Both the position numbers and the translations under genes were made by a program. Below are positions 8,671-18,813 of a DNA stretch of 64,000 nt, piece by piece (position 1 is the stretch's first letter; each line of letters starts with the position of its first letter). The DNA comes from Brenneria sp. hezel4-2-4 (lineage in GTDB: Bacteria > Pseudomonadota > Gammaproteobacteria > Enterobacterales > Enterobacteriaceae). The notes below the pieces were generated by a model. The model worked only from the letters and a program-made list of their open reading frames with translations, was not told the origin of the DNA and made no database searches. Location: assembly GCF_013155275.1 (NCBI RefSeq), contig NZ_JABJXS010000008.1, positions 62,001-126,000 on the forward strand, written 5' to 3'.

Positions 8671-8708
8671 ACCCATCGGTTTTCAGCGGGGATCGACATT
8701 GCGCAGCG

Positions 8709-9965
8709 TTACTGCCCGTTCTCCTGCAAGGCTTTTACGACTTCCTCCGCCAGAATGGCGATGCCGCGCTCAATGCTCTCCGGGTCCGGCACGTAGTTCA
8801 TGCGTAGACACTGGTGCGCATGCGGCCATGTTTGCTCTTGTCCCGGGAAGAAGTAATGGCCGGGCACCATCAGCACCCCCCGTTTCTTTAATCGCTGGTA
8901 CAGCACCTCGGTGGTGATGGGCAAATCCTTAAACCATAACCACAGAAAAATCGCCCCCTCCGGCTTATGGATAAGACACTGTTCCGGCGACAGATAGCGA
9001 CGGATCGTGGCGATGGTTTCCGCCACACGCTGTTGATAAAACGGGCGTACGACCTCATTGGACAACCGCAGCAAATCGCCGCGCTGGATCATTTCATGCG
9101 CCATCGCCGGACCAATCGCTCCCGGCGACAGGCTGATGATGCCGTTCATATTGCCAATGGCGGAAATGACCTTTTCGTCCGCGATAACGATGCCGCAGCG
9201 TGAGCCGGGCAGCCCCAGCTTGGACAGGCTCATGCACAGAATAATGTTCGGGTTCCACAGCGGCGTGGCCTCACTGAAAATAATACCGGGGAAAGGGACG
9301 CCGTAGGCATTGTCAATCAGTAACGGAATATCGTGCTGCTGGGCCAGAATATCCAGACGCATCAGCTCGTCATCGGTCAGCACATTGCCGGTCGGGTTGG
9401 TCGGTCGGGAAACGCAGATCAGCCCGATATCGTCGGTAATCGACAGATGATCGAAGTCGACATGGTATTTAAACTGTCCCTCCGGCAGCAGTTCAATCTG
9501 CGGACGAACCGAGGTAAACATGTTTTCATCCAGTCCGGCATCCGTGTAACCGATGTATTCCGGCGCCAGCGGGAATAGCACCTTGCGTAGGCTGCCGTCG
9601 GCATGTCGGCCGGCAAACAGATTGAATAAGTAGAAAAATGCACTCTGACTGCCATTTGTCAGTGCAATATTCTGTGGTCCAATCTGCCAACCTAATTCAT
9701 CGCGCAGCAGATCGGCGAGTGAACCGAGCAGAATGTCTTTACCCTGCGGGCCATCGTAATTACATAAGGCGTCGGTTAATTTCCCCTGTTCCAGCATGTC
9801 CTGACAGAGCTGTTGAAAATAGCTATCCATCGCCGGAATATGCGCCGGATTACCGCCCCCCAACATGATTGCCCCTGGCGTACGGAGTCCCTCGTTCAAA
9901 TCATCCATTAACTGGGTGATGCCTGCATGACGGGTGAATTTGTTGCCGAAAAGAGAAAAGTTCAT
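8709..9965 (-). CDS. avtA: Valine-pyruvate aminotransferase AvtA
   Basis: A 418-residue fold-type I PLP aminotransferase (E. coli AvtA has 417). It transfers the amino group between valine and pyruvate and also contributes to alanine synthesis in the cytoplasm. Visible features are the N-terminal MNFSLFGNKFTRHAGITQLMDD-type start, the LTNGSQSAFF segment, the NPTGN cofactor loop, the DNAYG motif and the PLP lysine region SLSKLGLPGSRCG. It is convergent with the ArgP-like regulator, 38 bases apart, and is a core gene rather than part of the accessory operon. Confidence 0.9.
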   Translation of the reverse strand: MNFSLFGNKFTRHAGITQLMDDLNEGLRTPGAIMLGGGNPAHIPAMDSYFQQLCQDMLEQGKLTDALCNYDGPQGKDILLGSLADLLRDELGWQIGPQNIALTNGSQSAFFYLFNLFAGRHADGSLRKVLFPLAPEYIGYTDAGLDENMFTSVRPQIELLPEGQFKYHVDFDHLSITDDIGLICVSRPTNPTGNVLTDDELMRLDILAQQHDIPLLIDNAYGVPFPGIIFSEATPLWNPNIILCMSLSKLGLPGSRCGIVIADEKVISAIGNMNGIISLSPGAIGPAMAHEMIQRGDLLRLSNEVVRPFYQQRVAETIATIRRYLSPEQCLIHKPEGAIFLWLWFKDLPITTEVLYQRLKKRGVLMVPGHYFFPGQEQTWPHAHQCLRMNYVPDPESIERGIAILAEEVVKALQENGQ

Positions 9966-10358
9966 AGTTTGTTAATCAACGGTAATACATGGGTGGACGG
10001 CAACCATAACGCTTGCGTTACCGTGGTGCAATGCGGCGGAAAATCAAACGGTTGTTGTATTGTTCTGATCTGGCTTTATTTTTCAGCATAAAGTACTGAT
10101 AACCTAAAGCGTATTACCATCAAGCGACGGGTTGTTTTTTGATTCAGGCTGAATCGATATCAGCTTTAACCGATCTGTACGCTATTATTTTGTAATAAGC
10201 ATTAATGTTTCTAACGTTATTGTGATCTCCATAGAAGAAATTCACTGGTAAAACGCTATTTATTGAACTGGTGATAAGTATCACATTCTGAAATTCAGCT
10301 GATTTGTAGTCTTGGCAGCGTATTGGGCTAAATCAATTCAGCAAAAAGGAAAAATGAA
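9966..10358. other. Divergent intergenic region between avtA and the DUF4432 gene
   Basis: This 393-base AT-rich spacer holds the promoters of both genes and a CRP-like site (listed separately). No ORF with a ribosome site, RNA gene or repeat was recognised in it. Confidence 0.6.
10270..10285. promoter_or_regulatory. CRP-like binding site upstream of the DUF4432 gene
   Basis: GGTGATAAGTATCACA matches the CRP pattern TGTGA-N6-TCACA at 9 of 10 fixed positions. It lies 74-89 bases before the start of the predicted periplasmic sugar-epimerase-like gene, consistent with catabolite control. Confidence 0.4.
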
Positions 10359-11567
10359 ATGAAAAAATTACTGGTAATGGGAATTTCATTAGCGCTGGCT
10401 TCATGGCAATTATCGGCTCAGACATTTGTGCTGACGGATGCTGAAGGCAGCGTGGAGAAAGGGAATTGGCAGATTAGCAGCGACGCGATGAAGATTAAGG
10501 ATCAGCACTTCAGCATTGAGCAAAGCGTGCTGCGCGGCGGGCGTCAGGAAGGCAGTAAAATCATCACCATCAACAGTCAGAATGGGCTGAAAATTGTGCT
10601 TAGTCCGACCCGCGGCATGGATTTGCTGCACGTCACGGGCAAAAACATCCGTTTAGGGTGGGATTCTCCGGTTAATGAGGTGGTGAATCCGAATACGATC
10701 AACCTGGAAAGCCGTAATGGGGTGGGGTGGCTGGAAGGTTTCAATGAAATGATGGTGCGCTGTGGTTTTGAGTGGACCGGGCACCCGGTGGTCAGCGACG
10801 GAATGCTGTATACCCTGCATGGGCGCGCCGGGAACACGCCAGCCTCGAAAGTGGTGGTCGACGTCAGCGAGAAAGCGCCTTATCAGATCACCGTCCGCGG
10901 TCTGCTGAAAGAGAACAGCTTCAAGAAATCGAATCTGGAAACCTGGACGGAACTGCGTTACATCCCCGGCAGCGAATCCTTTACCGTTCATGATGTGCTG
11001 ACCAACAAAGCCGATTATGCCCGTGATTATCAGATTATTTATCACAGCAACTTCGGTACGCCGATCCTGGAACAGGGCGCGCGTTTTATTGCGCCGGTAA
11101 AGGATATTTCACCGTTTAACGACTATGCCAAAGCCGGTCTGAAAGAGTGGCAAACCTATCAAGGCCCCACCAAAGACTTTGACGAAATGGTCTTCAACCT
11201 GACGCCGTATGCGGATCAACAGGGGAAAACGTTGGCGGCGTTGGTCAATCGCGCCGGTGATAAAGGGGTATCGATTGAATTTGATACTCATCAACTGCCG
11301 TTGCTGACGTTATGGAAAAACACCGATACGGAAAAACAGGGCTACGTTACCGGTATTGAACCCGGCACCAGTTATGCGTATCCGGTTACCATTGAGCGCG
11401 AACAGGGGCGGGTAAAACAGCTGCAACCGGGTCAGAGCACTGTCTTTGAACTGACATACAGTTTGCTGAGCAGCGCGGATGCGGTACAGAAAACGGAGCA
11501 ACGGGTGAAAGCGATTCAGGGCGAAAATAAAACCACGCTGACGGAGAAACCGATCGCGGTTGAGTGA
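10359..11567 (+). CDS. Periplasmic aldose-1-epimerase-like protein (DUF4432 family)
   Basis: A 402-residue protein with a clear Sec signal peptide: MKK, a hydrophobic core to about residue 18, and a likely cut after LSAQ or nearby. The mature part resembles DUF4432 proteins, which share the galactose-mutarotase beta-sandwich fold; indicative stretches are SPTRGMDLLHV, GWLEGFNEMMVRCGFEWTG and LHGRAGNTPAS, with histidines and acidic residues placed as in sugar epimerases. It therefore probably acts on a free sugar or glycoside in the periplasm, but the substrate is unknown. It stands alone, with a good AAAAGGA ribosome site and a CRP-like site upstream. Confidence 0.75.
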   Translation: MKKLLVMGISLALASWQLSAQTFVLTDAEGSVEKGNWQISSDAMKIKDQHFSIEQSVLRGGRQEGSKIITINSQNGLKIVLSPTRGMDLLHVTGKNIRLGWDSPVNEVVNPNTINLESRNGVGWLEGFNEMMVRCGFEWTGHPVVSDGMLYTLHGRAGNTPASKVVVDVSEKAPYQITVRGLLKENSFKKSNLETWTELRYIPGSESFTVHDVLTNKADYARDYQIIYHSNFGTPILEQGARFIAPVKDISPFNDYAKAGLKEWQTYQGPTKDFDEMVFNLTPYADQQGKTLAALVNRAGDKGVSIEFDTHQLPLLTLWKNTDTEKQGYVTGIEPGTSYAYPVTIEREQGRVKQLQPGQSTVFELTYSLLSSADAVQKTEQRVKAIQGENKTTLTEKPIAVE

Positions 11568-11588
11568 TCGCTACGATAGCGGCTTCTT

Positions 11589-11616
11589 GAACAAGGCGGC
11601 GTCAGCCGCCTTGTTC
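11589..11616. terminator. Hairpin between the convergent DUF4432 gene and ghrB
   Basis: A perfect 12-bp stem (GAACAAGGCGGC and GCCGCCTTGTTC) with a GTCA loop sits between two convergent genes. Neither side has a long T-run, so termination in both directions is likely but not certain. Confidence 0.55.
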
Positions 11617-11630
11617 GCGGTGGGCTGAAC

Positions 11631-12593
11631 CTATTTCAGCACCTGCGGGTTAACGCAGTTCTCTTTTACCCGGCCGCTCAGTGCGGCGATCAGGTTATCC
11701 ACGGCGCAGGCTGCCATGGCATAACGGGTTTCATGCGTTGCCGAACCGATGTGGGGTAGCGCCACCACGTTTGGCAGGCTTAGCAGCGGAGAGTCAACAG
11801 GCAGAGGTTCTTTAACGAAAACATCCAGGCCGGCCGCGTGGATGGCGCCGTTGGCAAGGGCGTCGATCAGCGCGTCTTCGTCCACCACCGCTCCGCGACC
11901 AATATTAATCAGGATGGCGCTGGGCTTCATTTTTGCCAATTGTTCACGACCGATAAGATGGTGCGTTTCGGCGGTCAGCGGAAGGGTGATACACAGAAAA
12001 TCCGCTTCAGCCAGCAGCGTATCCAGCTCGCAATAGCGCGCGTCAAAGCGCTCTTCGGCTTCCGTATGGCGGCGGCGCGCGTTGTACAGCACCGGCATGC
12101 TGAATCCAAAGTGAGCGCGTTGCGCCACCGCCAGCCCGATGCGGCCCATACCGAGAATGCCGATGGTTTTATGATGGACGTCCGTACCGAACCAGTCGCT
12201 GCCGATGCCGCTCTGCCACTCACCCGCTTTTACCCGTTCGGCCACTTCAACAACCCGGCGGGCGCTGGTCAGCATCAGCGCCAGCACGGTATCCGCCACG
12301 GTTTCAGTTAACACCGTTGGGGTGTGCATGAGAATAACGCCTTTTTCGTTGAGGGCATCCACATCAAAGGTGTCATAACCGACGGAAATGGTGGAAGCGG
12401 CGCGCAGGCGCGGCGTGTGTTGCAGAAATGCTTTATCTACGTTGCCGCCGGCGCCGAGGAGGCCTTCGGCCTGCGCCAGCGCCGGATGGTTCTCGGGCGG
12501 CAAGTCGTCAAATTCAGTGACGGTGAAGTGTTGATCTAAACGGGCACGCAAATCGTCAGGGATCTTTTTATACAGAATAACGCTAGGTTTCAT
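11631..12593 (-). CDS. ghrB: Glyoxylate/hydroxypyruvate (2-ketogluconate) reductase GhrB
   Basis: A 320-residue NAD(P)H-dependent D-2-hydroxyacid dehydrogenase that reduces glyoxylate, hydroxypyruvate and 2-keto-gluconates. The nucleotide site [13 protein letters not shown], the catalytic arginine in [13 protein letters not shown], the glutamate in DVFVKEPLP and the histidine in [11 protein letters not shown] are all present. The frame is open to 12662, but the ATG at 12593 gives the E. coli-like start [15 protein letters not shown] and is preferred. Confidence 0.92.
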   Translation of the reverse strand: MKPSVILYKKIPDDLRARLDQHFTVTEFDDLPPENHPALAQAEGLLGAGGNVDKAFLQHTPRLRAASTISVGYDTFDVDALNEKGVILMHTPTVLTETVADTVLALMLTSARRVVEVAERVKAGEWQSGIGSDWFGTDVHHKTIGILGMGRIGLAVAQRAHFGFSMPVLYNARRRHTEAEERFDARYCELDTLLAEADFLCITLPLTAETHHLIGREQLAKMKPSAILINIGRGAVVDEDALIDALANGAIHAAGLDVFVKEPLPVDSPLLSLPNVVALPHIGSATHETRYAMAACAVDNLIAALSGRVKENCVNPQVLK

Positions 12594-12707
12594 CGCAAAC
12601 TCCGGCAATTGAGAGAGGTTAACGCAGAAATAGCTGTTGGAATCATCGCCAAGCCACATCACACAGTATGCATGATGAAAAAGATTAGCAGGAAAAGTAT
12701 TGCAGGA

Positions 12708-13742
12708 TCACGCCGGCAATCGCCGGGAGACCTGTTCCCACAGAATGCGCAATCGCAGAAGTTCGCGTCCGTAGTAGTCAATATCGAGCCTGTTTACCTC
12801 ATCCAGCTGTTGTTTAAAGTGAGGCGCGATACTGGTTACGCCATTCAGCGCCCCGCAGATTGCCGTCGCCATTGCCCCGATGGCAGCGGTATCGCCTCCC
12901 AGGTTGGCGCACAGAATGGCGCAGCGGTTGGGGTCGGTTTGCGCCAGTTCAACCATGGCAATCGTCGCCGGCACCGATTCAATCATGTCCGTACCGGCGC
13001 CAATCAGATTATAAATCTGCGTCATCGCGCGTTCTGCGCCGCCGGCGCGTTTGACGGTCTCTAAAGCCAGTTCGATACGGCAGGCCAGGGATGCGCTGTA
13101 GGTGGTAATCCTTCTGTTCTGCGCCGCCTGGGCGACAGCCGGCAGTTCATTGCAGATCCCGTTCCAGGTGGACGTACCTTCAATCGCTCTGGATATGGCC
13201 CAGGCGATCGCCACGGCGCCGGCGACGGCAATATCGGATTTATGCGTTACGCTGGAAGCGAGCGCGACGTTATTGATGAAATCATTCAGTGAACGGGGAG
13301 GCAGCAGGCAACCTAACGGGGAAATTCGCATCGCCGCGCCATTGGTGATGCCGTTGTTTTCCAACTCGTGAATGTCGACTCCCTGCCGTAGCGCGGTTAA
13401 CGCCGCTTTTGATGCGGGGCCGAGGATATTTTTCTCAAATGCGCCGAACGACAACGCCCACTTCAGAAGATGCTCGCCTATCGCCGTTGGGTCGATGCGG
13501 CCTTCACATTCGATAAGGGCATCCGCCAGCGCGATAGCCATTGCCGTGTCGTCGGTATATTGCGCGGCCTGAAAATAACGGGCGGCGCTATTATTCGCCG
13601 GGCCGGGCAGGAAACGATCAATCCAGCCAAAATGGTTTTTAATCCGTGTACGCGGCCACAATTCCGACGGCATTCCCATCGCATCGCCCAACATCTGACC
13701 ATATAACGCGCCATTAATACGGTTCTGCTTATTTGATGGCAT
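12708..13742 (-). CDS. ADP-ribosylglycohydrolase family protein (YegU-like)
   Basis: A 344-residue member of the ADP-ribosyl-glycohydrolase (DraG/ARH) family, which removes ADP-ribose or related N-glycosidic groups. The N-terminal metal motif YTDDTAMAIALADAL and the C-terminal GGDTAAIGAMATAICGA, both Mg-binding in the family, are intact, as are the early GALYGQMLGDAMGMP residues. No toxin or ADP-ribosyltransferase neighbour is visible, and the kinase and transporter partners seen next to yegU in E. coli are absent here. The substrate is unknown. Confidence 0.8.
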   Translation of the reverse strand: MPSNKQNRINGALYGQMLGDAMGMPSELWPRTRIKNHFGWIDRFLPGPANNSAARYFQAAQYTDDTAMAIALADALIECEGRIDPTAIGEHLLKWALSFGAFEKNILGPASKAALTALRQGVDIHELENNGITNGAAMRISPLGCLLPPRSLNDFINNVALASSVTHKSDIAVAGAVAIAWAISRAIEGTSTWNGICNELPAVAQAAQNRRITTYSASLACRIELALETVKRAGGAERAMTQIYNLIGAGTDMIESVPATIAMVELAQTDPNRCAILCANLGGDTAAIGAMATAICGALNGVTSIAPHFKQQLDEVNRLDIDYYGRELLRLRILWEQVSRRLPA

Positions 13743-14025
13743 GGTACATCCTTAACGAACTTGGATAATCCCCTGTCCATGATGGTTATTAAGAGAGGCC
13801 GTCCGACTGGCTTTTTCGTGGTTAATGATTGATTTCGGCAATGAATTTCCTCTGATCAATGTTCACGCCGTGATTAAACAAGAAAGCAGGAAAACGTTAC
13901 TGCACAGCGTAACACCAGATAGAATTAAGATAGTACCTTTACAGTAGATTAGTTGGGCGGAATGTGAGGGTTTATTTAATCTGGCGACAGCCGCGGGGCC
14001 GGATCCTGCGGCTGATGCGCGCGGA

Positions 14026-14589
14026 TCACGTTTCCGTTTCCTGACGACGGAAACAGTCGATGGTATGGTCGTTCACCAACCCGCCGGCCTGCATAAAGGC
14101 GTAACAGATGGTCGAGCCGATAAACTTGAAGCCGCGCTTTTTCAACGCCTTTGACATGGCGTCCGAAATAGCCGTTTTAGCCGGCACATCGGCAAGCGAC
14201 GTCGGACGGTTAAGCTGCGGCTGATGGTCGACGAATGACCAGATGAAACGGGAAAAACTTTCGCCCTGATTTTCCATCTCCAGCCAGGCGCGGGCGTTGG
14301 TGATAATGGCGGTTATTTTTCCACGATGGCGGATGATGCCGCTGTCCTGCATCAGTTTATCCACATCCTCCTGGGTCATTTGCGCAATCTGCCCGGGATC
14401 AAACTGACGGAAGCAACGGCGATAGTTTTCACGTTTTTTCAGTACGGTAATCCATGACAGCCCGGCCTGCTGGCCTTCAAGGCAAAGCAGCTCAAACAGT
14501 TTTTGACTATCCGTACAGGGTTTTCCCCATTCATTATCGTGATACGCCTGATAGAGCGCATCCTGGGTCACCCAGCCACAACGATTCAT
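14026..14589 (-). CDS. tag: DNA-3-methyladenine glycosylase I
   Basis: A 187-residue constitutive base-excision repair enzyme that removes 3-methyladenine from DNA. The zinc ligands are visible at both ends: the cysteine of MNRCGWV and the histidine of YHDNEWG at the N-terminus, and the histidine and cysteine of NDHTIDCFRR near the C-terminus. The aromatic binding pocket region (WITVLKKRENYR) is conserved. Length matches E. coli Tag (187). Confidence 0.95.
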   Translation of the reverse strand: MNRCGWVTQDALYQAYHDNEWGKPCTDSQKLFELLCLEGQQAGLSWITVLKKRENYRRCFRQFDPGQIAQMTQEDVDKLMQDSGIIRHRGKITAIITNARAWLEMENQGESFSRFIWSFVDHQPQLNRPTSLADVPAKTAISDAMSKALKKRGFKFIGSTICYAFMQAGGLVNDHTIDCFRRQETET

Positions 14590-14805
14590 TTTATTTTCCT
14601 GTCATGAAATGGTCTGTCGGCAGGTTGTTATTCGATACGGTTGTTGGTATTGATAGCAATGCCGCTGACAATATAATGCGATCATTGCATTTCAAGTACT
14701 GTATATGCAACCAGCTTTTTGTGTCATGGCTCACAGATATCATGATGCTGACCATTAAGCTGTCTGAATAAAAAACGATAACGAGTGACTGATTGGGGAA
14801 CGGGA

Positions 14806-15612
14806 ATGGCGGTTGAGTGGATTCTGGCCTATCTGGCGTTAGGCGCGGTAGTGGGTTTTATGGCGGGGCTATTGGGGATCGGCGGCGGCGGCATTATGGT
14901 GCCGATTCTGACCGCATTGTTTGCCGCACAGGGCGTGCAGAATGAGCATTTGGTGCATGTGGCGCTGGGAACGTCAATGGCGGCGATTGTGATTACGGCG
15001 ATCTCCAGCCTGCGCACGCACCATCAGCATCAGGCGGTTTTATGGCCGGTCGTATGGCGGATTACCCCGGCGATACTGATTGGCACGTTTGCCGCCACCT
15101 GGCTGGCGACGCTGCTGCCGACGCGAACGCTGGCGATCTTCTTTTCCTGTTTTATGGCTTATGTCGCGCTGCAAATGGTGCTGAATATCAAGCCTAAACC
15201 GCAGCGTCAATTACCCGGCACGGCGGGCATTTCGCTGGCGGGACTGGTGATTGGCGGTATTTCCGCCCTGGTGGCGATTGGCGGCGGATCGCTGACGGTG
15301 CCGTTTCTCACCTGGTGTAACGTGCGTATTCAGCAGGCGATCGGCACATCGGCGGCGGTCGGGTTGCCTATCGCGCTGGCCGGGGCGCTGGGATACATGA
15401 TCAACGGCTGGTCGGCGAGCGGTTTGCCGGACTATACCCTGGGTTATGTTTCGCTCCCGGCGGTGTTGTTAATCTCCGTGGTGAGCTACTTCACCGCGCC
15501 GGTCGGAGCGCGTCTGGCGCACCGTCTGCCGGTGGCGACATTGAAGAAGGCGTTTGCCGCGCTGCTGCTGTTGCTCAGTCTGAAGATGCTGCAAACGGTG
15601 TTTACCGGCTAA
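14806..15612 (+). CDS. TauE/SafE-family sulfite/anion exporter-like permease
   Basis: A 268-residue membrane protein with about eight hydrophobic segments and the internal duplication typical of the TauE/SafE family: GIGGGGIMVPILTALF in the first half and IGGGSLTVPFLTWCN in the second. Members move sulfite, sulfoacetate or other small anions; the substrate here is unknown. The ATG at 14806 is chosen over the GTG at 14785 because GGGGAACGGGA lies just before it. It stands alone between tag and glyQ. Confidence 0.8.
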   Translation: MAVEWILAYLALGAVVGFMAGLLGIGGGGIMVPILTALFAAQGVQNEHLVHVALGTSMAAIVITAISSLRTHHQHQAVLWPVVWRITPAILIGTFAATWLATLLPTRTLAIFFSCFMAYVALQMVLNIKPKPQRQLPGTAGISLAGLVIGGISALVAIGGGSLTVPFLTWCNVRIQQAIGTSAAVGLPIALAGALGYMINGWSASGLPDYTLGYVSLPAVLLISVVSYFTAPVGARLAHRLPVATLKKAFAALLLLLSLKMLQTVFTG

Positions 15613-15765
15613 TTCTCTGCCGGCGAAGGGATGCGGGCAGACGCCGCCCGCATGAAAAATCGCCGCCGATATGCACTTGTTGCCGCATTCTGGCTGTATA
15701 TCTTGCACTCAGAGGGTATACTGGCGCATTCATTGTAAATCCACTTGTATCGCTGCGAATCCAAC

Positions 15766-16695
15766 ATGCAAAAGTTTGATACCAAGACCTTTCAGGGCCT
15801 GATCCTGACGTTACAGGATTATTGGGCGCGTCAGGGCTGCACCATTGTTCAACCGTTGGACATGGAAGTCGGCGCCGGCACCTCACATCCGATGACCTGT
15901 CTGCGGGCGCTCGGCCCGGAGCCGATGGCGACCGCCTATGTGCAGCCGTCCCGCCGTCCGACAGACGGCCGCTACGGCGAAAATCCTAACCGCCTGCAAC
16001 ACTACTACCAGTTTCAGGTGGTGATTAAACCCTCACCCGATAACATTCAGGAACTTTACCTCGGTTCATTGCAAGAGCTGGGTATGGATCCGACTATCCA
16101 CGATATCCGTTTCGTGGAAGACAACTGGGAAAACCCGACGCTGGGCGCCTGGGGCTTGGGTTGGGAAGTGTGGCTGAACGGTATGGAAGTCACCCAGTTC
16201 ACCTACTTCCAGCAGGTCGGCGGACTGGAGTGCAAACCGGTTACCGGTGAGATTACCTACGGCCTGGAACGTCTGGCGATGTACATCCAGGGCGTGGACA
16301 GCGTTTACGATCTGGTCTGGAGCGACGGCCCGTTGGGTAAAACCACCTACGGCGATGTGTTCCATCAGAATGAAGTCGAGCAATCGACCTATAACTTCGA
16401 ACACGCCGATGTCGATTTCCTGTTCAGCTGCTTTGAGCAGTATGAAAAAGAAGCGCAGCACCTGCTGGCGCTGGAAAAACCGCTGCCCTTACCGGCTTAC
16501 GAACGCATTTTGAAAGCGGCGCACAGTTTTAACCTGCTGGATGCGCGCAAAGCGATTTCTGTTACCGAGCGTCAGCGCTATATCCTGCGCATTCGTACGC
16601 TGACCAAAGCGGTAGCGGAAGCCTATTATGCCTCCCGCGAGGCGTTGGGCTTCCCTATGTGTAACAAGAACATGTGCAATAAGAAAGAGAGCTAA
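15766..16695 (+). CDS. glyQ: Glycyl-tRNA synthetase alpha subunit
   Basis: Catalytic alpha chain of the bacterial (alpha-beta)2 glycyl-tRNA synthetase. The start [20 protein letters not shown] and motif stretches such as [32 protein letters not shown] and [19 protein letters not shown] are nearly identical to E. coli. The frame opens at 15745, but the ATG at 15766 gives the conserved N-terminus. At 309 residues it is about six longer than E. coli because the tail reads [14 protein letters not shown], in which MCNK is duplicated. glyS follows after 9 bases. Confidence 0.96.
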   Translation: MQKFDTKTFQGLILTLQDYWARQGCTIVQPLDMEVGAGTSHPMTCLRALGPEPMATAYVQPSRRPTDGRYGENPNRLQHYYQFQVVIKPSPDNIQELYLGSLQELGMDPTIHDIRFVEDNWENPTLGAWGLGWEVWLNGMEVTQFTYFQQVGGLECKPVTGEITYGLERLAMYIQGVDSVYDLVWSDGPLGKTTYGDVFHQNEVEQSTYNFEHADVDFLFSCFEQYEKEAQHLLALEKPLPLPAYERILKAAHSFNLLDARKAISVTERQRYILRIRTLTKAVAEAYYASREALGFPMCNKNMCNKKES

Positions 16696-16704
16696 GAGGC
16701 AGCC

Positions 16705-18774
16705 ATGACTGACAAGACTTTTCTGGTGGAAATCGGCACGGAAGAGCTGCCGCCGAAGGCTCTCCGCAATCTGGCGGAATCTTTTGCCGCAAACTTTACC
16801 GCCGAGCTGGATGCCGCCGGTCTGGCGCACGGCGAAGTAAGCTGGTTCGCCGCGCCGCGTCGTCTGGCGCTGAAAGTCGCCCGCTTGAGCGCCGCGCAGC
16901 CGGATCGTGAAATAGAAAAACGCGGCCCGGCGATCGCCCAGGCATTCGGCGCCGACGGCAAGCCGACCAAAGCGGCCGAAGGCTGGGCGCGCGGCTGCGG
17001 CATCACCGTCGATCAGGCGGAGCGCCTGACGACCGACAAAGGCGAGTGGTTGTTATACCGCGCGCAGGTTAAAGGCGAGCAGGCTCAGGCGCTGCTGGCG
17101 GGGATGGTGAGCGCGGCGCTGGCTAAACTGCCGATCCCGAAATTGATGCGCTGGGGCGATAAAGACACCCAGTTTGTGCGTCCGGTGCATACCGTGACGC
17201 TGCTGCTGGACGATGAACTGATCCCGGCGACCGTGCTGGGTATCGACGCCGCACGCACCCTGCGTGGCCACCGTTTTATGGGTGAAGCGGAATTCACCAT
17301 CGATAATGCCGATCAGTACCCTAAAATCCTGCTGGATCGCGGTAAGGTCATGGCGGATTACGACCAACGTAAAGCCAAAATCAAAGCCGATGCCGAAGAC
17401 GCGGCGCGTAAAATTGGCGGTAACGCCGATCTGAGCGACAGCCTGTTGGAAGAGGTCGCTTCGCTGGTGGAATGGCCGGTGGTGCTGACGGCGAAGTTTG
17501 AAGAGAAATTCCTCGCGGTGCCGTCCGAAGCGCTGGTTTACACCATGAAGGGCGACCAGAAATACTTCCCGGTGTACGACAACGACGGCAAGCTGCTGCC
17601 GAACTTTATTTTTGTCGCCAACATCGAATCCAAAGATCCGCAGCAGATTATTTCCGGTAATGAAAAAGTGGTGCGTCCGCGTCTGGCTGACGCCGAATTC
17701 TTTTTCAACACCGACCGTAAAAAACGGCTGGAAGATCATCTGCCGCGTCTGGAAACCGTGCTGTTCCAGCAACAGCTGGGTTCGCTGCGTGACAAAACCG
17801 ATCGCATTCAGGCGCTGGCGGGCTGGGTTGCCGCTCAGATCGGCGCGGACGTGAACCACGCGACCCGCGCCGGTCTGCTGTCCAAGTGCGACCTGATGAC
17901 CAACATGGTGTTTGAATTCACCGACACGCAGGGCGTGATGGGAATGCACTATGCGCGCCACGATGGCGAGGCGGAAGATGTGGCCGTCGCGCTGAACGAA
18001 CAGTATCAGCCGCGTTTTGCCGGCGACGATCTGCCGTCTTCCCCGGTTGCCTGTGCGTTGGCGATTGCCGATAAAATGGATACGCTGGCCGGGATTTTTG
18101 GCATCGGTCAGCATCCGAAAGGGGATAAAGACCCGTTTGCGCTGCGTCGTGCGGCGCTGGGCGTGCTGCGTATTATCGTCGAGAAGCATTTGCCGCTCGA
18201 TTTGCAGACCCTGACGGAAGAGGCGGTGCGCCTGTACGGCGACAAGCTGACCAATGCCAAGGCGGTGGATGAGGTGATTGAGTTTATGCTCGGTCGTTTC
18301 CGCGCCTGGTATCAGGAAGAAGGCCACAGCGTGGATACCATTCAGGCCGTGCTGGCGCGTCGCCCGACGCGTCCGGCCGATTTCGATGCCCGGGTGAAAG
18401 CGGTCACTCATTTCCGTACGCTGGAGGCCGCCGCCGCGCTGGCCGCGGCAAACAAGCGCGTATCCAACATCCTGGCGAAATCCAGCGATACGCTAAAAGC
18501 GAATGTTGATGCGTCGGTATTGAAAGACGCGGCGGAAATCACGCTGGCGACGCATGTCGTGGTGCTGTCTGACAAGCTGGAGCCGCTGTTTGCCGCAGGT
18601 CGTTATCAGGAAGCGTTGGCGGAACTGGCTTCGCTGCGCGAACCTGTCGATGCGTTCTTCGAGCAGGTAATGGTGATGACGGATGATGAACCGGTGCGTA
18701 TCAATCGTCTGACGCTGCTCAACAAGCTGCGTGAACTGTTCCTGCAAGTCGCCGATATTTCGCTGTTGCAGTAG
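16705..18774 (+). CDS. glyS: Glycyl-tRNA synthetase beta subunit
   Basis: The 689-residue tRNA-binding beta chain, the same length as E. coli GlyS, beginning [20 protein letters not shown]. It forms the tetramer with GlyQ and contains an HD-like region and a C-terminal anticodon-binding domain. It is co-transcribed with glyQ (9-base gap, ribosome site AGAGGCAGCC). Confidence 0.96.
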   Translation: MTDKTFLVEIGTEELPPKALRNLAESFAANFTAELDAAGLAHGEVSWFAAPRRLALKVARLSAAQPDREIEKRGPAIAQAFGADGKPTKAAEGWARGCGITVDQAERLTTDKGEWLLYRAQVKGEQAQALLAGMVSAALAKLPIPKLMRWGDKDTQFVRPVHTVTLLLDDELIPATVLGIDAARTLRGHRFMGEAEFTIDNADQYPKILLDRGKVMADYDQRKAKIKADAEDAARKIGGNADLSDSLLEEVASLVEWPVVLTAKFEEKFLAVPSEALVYTMKGDQKYFPVYDNDGKLLPNFIFVANIESKDPQQIISGNEKVVRPRLADAEFFFNTDRKKRLEDHLPRLETVLFQQQLGSLRDKTDRIQALAGWVAAQIGADVNHATRAGLLSKCDLMTNMVFEFTDTQGVMGMHYARHDGEAEDVAVALNEQYQPRFAGDDLPSSPVACALAIADKMDTLAGIFGIGQHPKGDKDPFALRRAALGVLRIIVEKHLPLDLQTLTEEAVRLYGDKLTNAKAVDEVIEFMLGRFRAWYQEEGHSVDTIQAVLARRPTRPADFDARVKAVTHFRTLEAAAALAAANKRVSNILAKSSDTLKANVDASVLKDAAEITLATHVVVLSDKLEPLFAAGRYQEALAELASLREPVDAFFEQVMVMTDDEPVRINRLTLLNKLRELFLQVADISLLQ

Positions 18775-18783
18775 CGTGCTTTG

Positions 18784-18813
18784 TGCTCCCTCTTCATGCT
18801 GAGGGGGAGCATC
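18784..18813 (+). terminator. Probable terminator hairpin after glyS
   Basis: TGCTCCCTC pairs with GAGGGGGAGCA around a short loop, about 10 bases after the glyS stop. There is no strong T-run, so this is a moderate call. Confidence 0.5.

Noticed and set aside
8709-9965. AvtA as a member of the argG-like accessory pathway
   Set aside because: It is a core enterobacterial gene, convergent with the ArgP-like regulator and outside the operon; proximity alone is weak evidence.
17053-18411. 452-codon frame antisense to glyS
   Set aside because: Shadow of a GC-rich conserved gene; composition rich in His, Arg and Gln, typical of reversed coding sequence.
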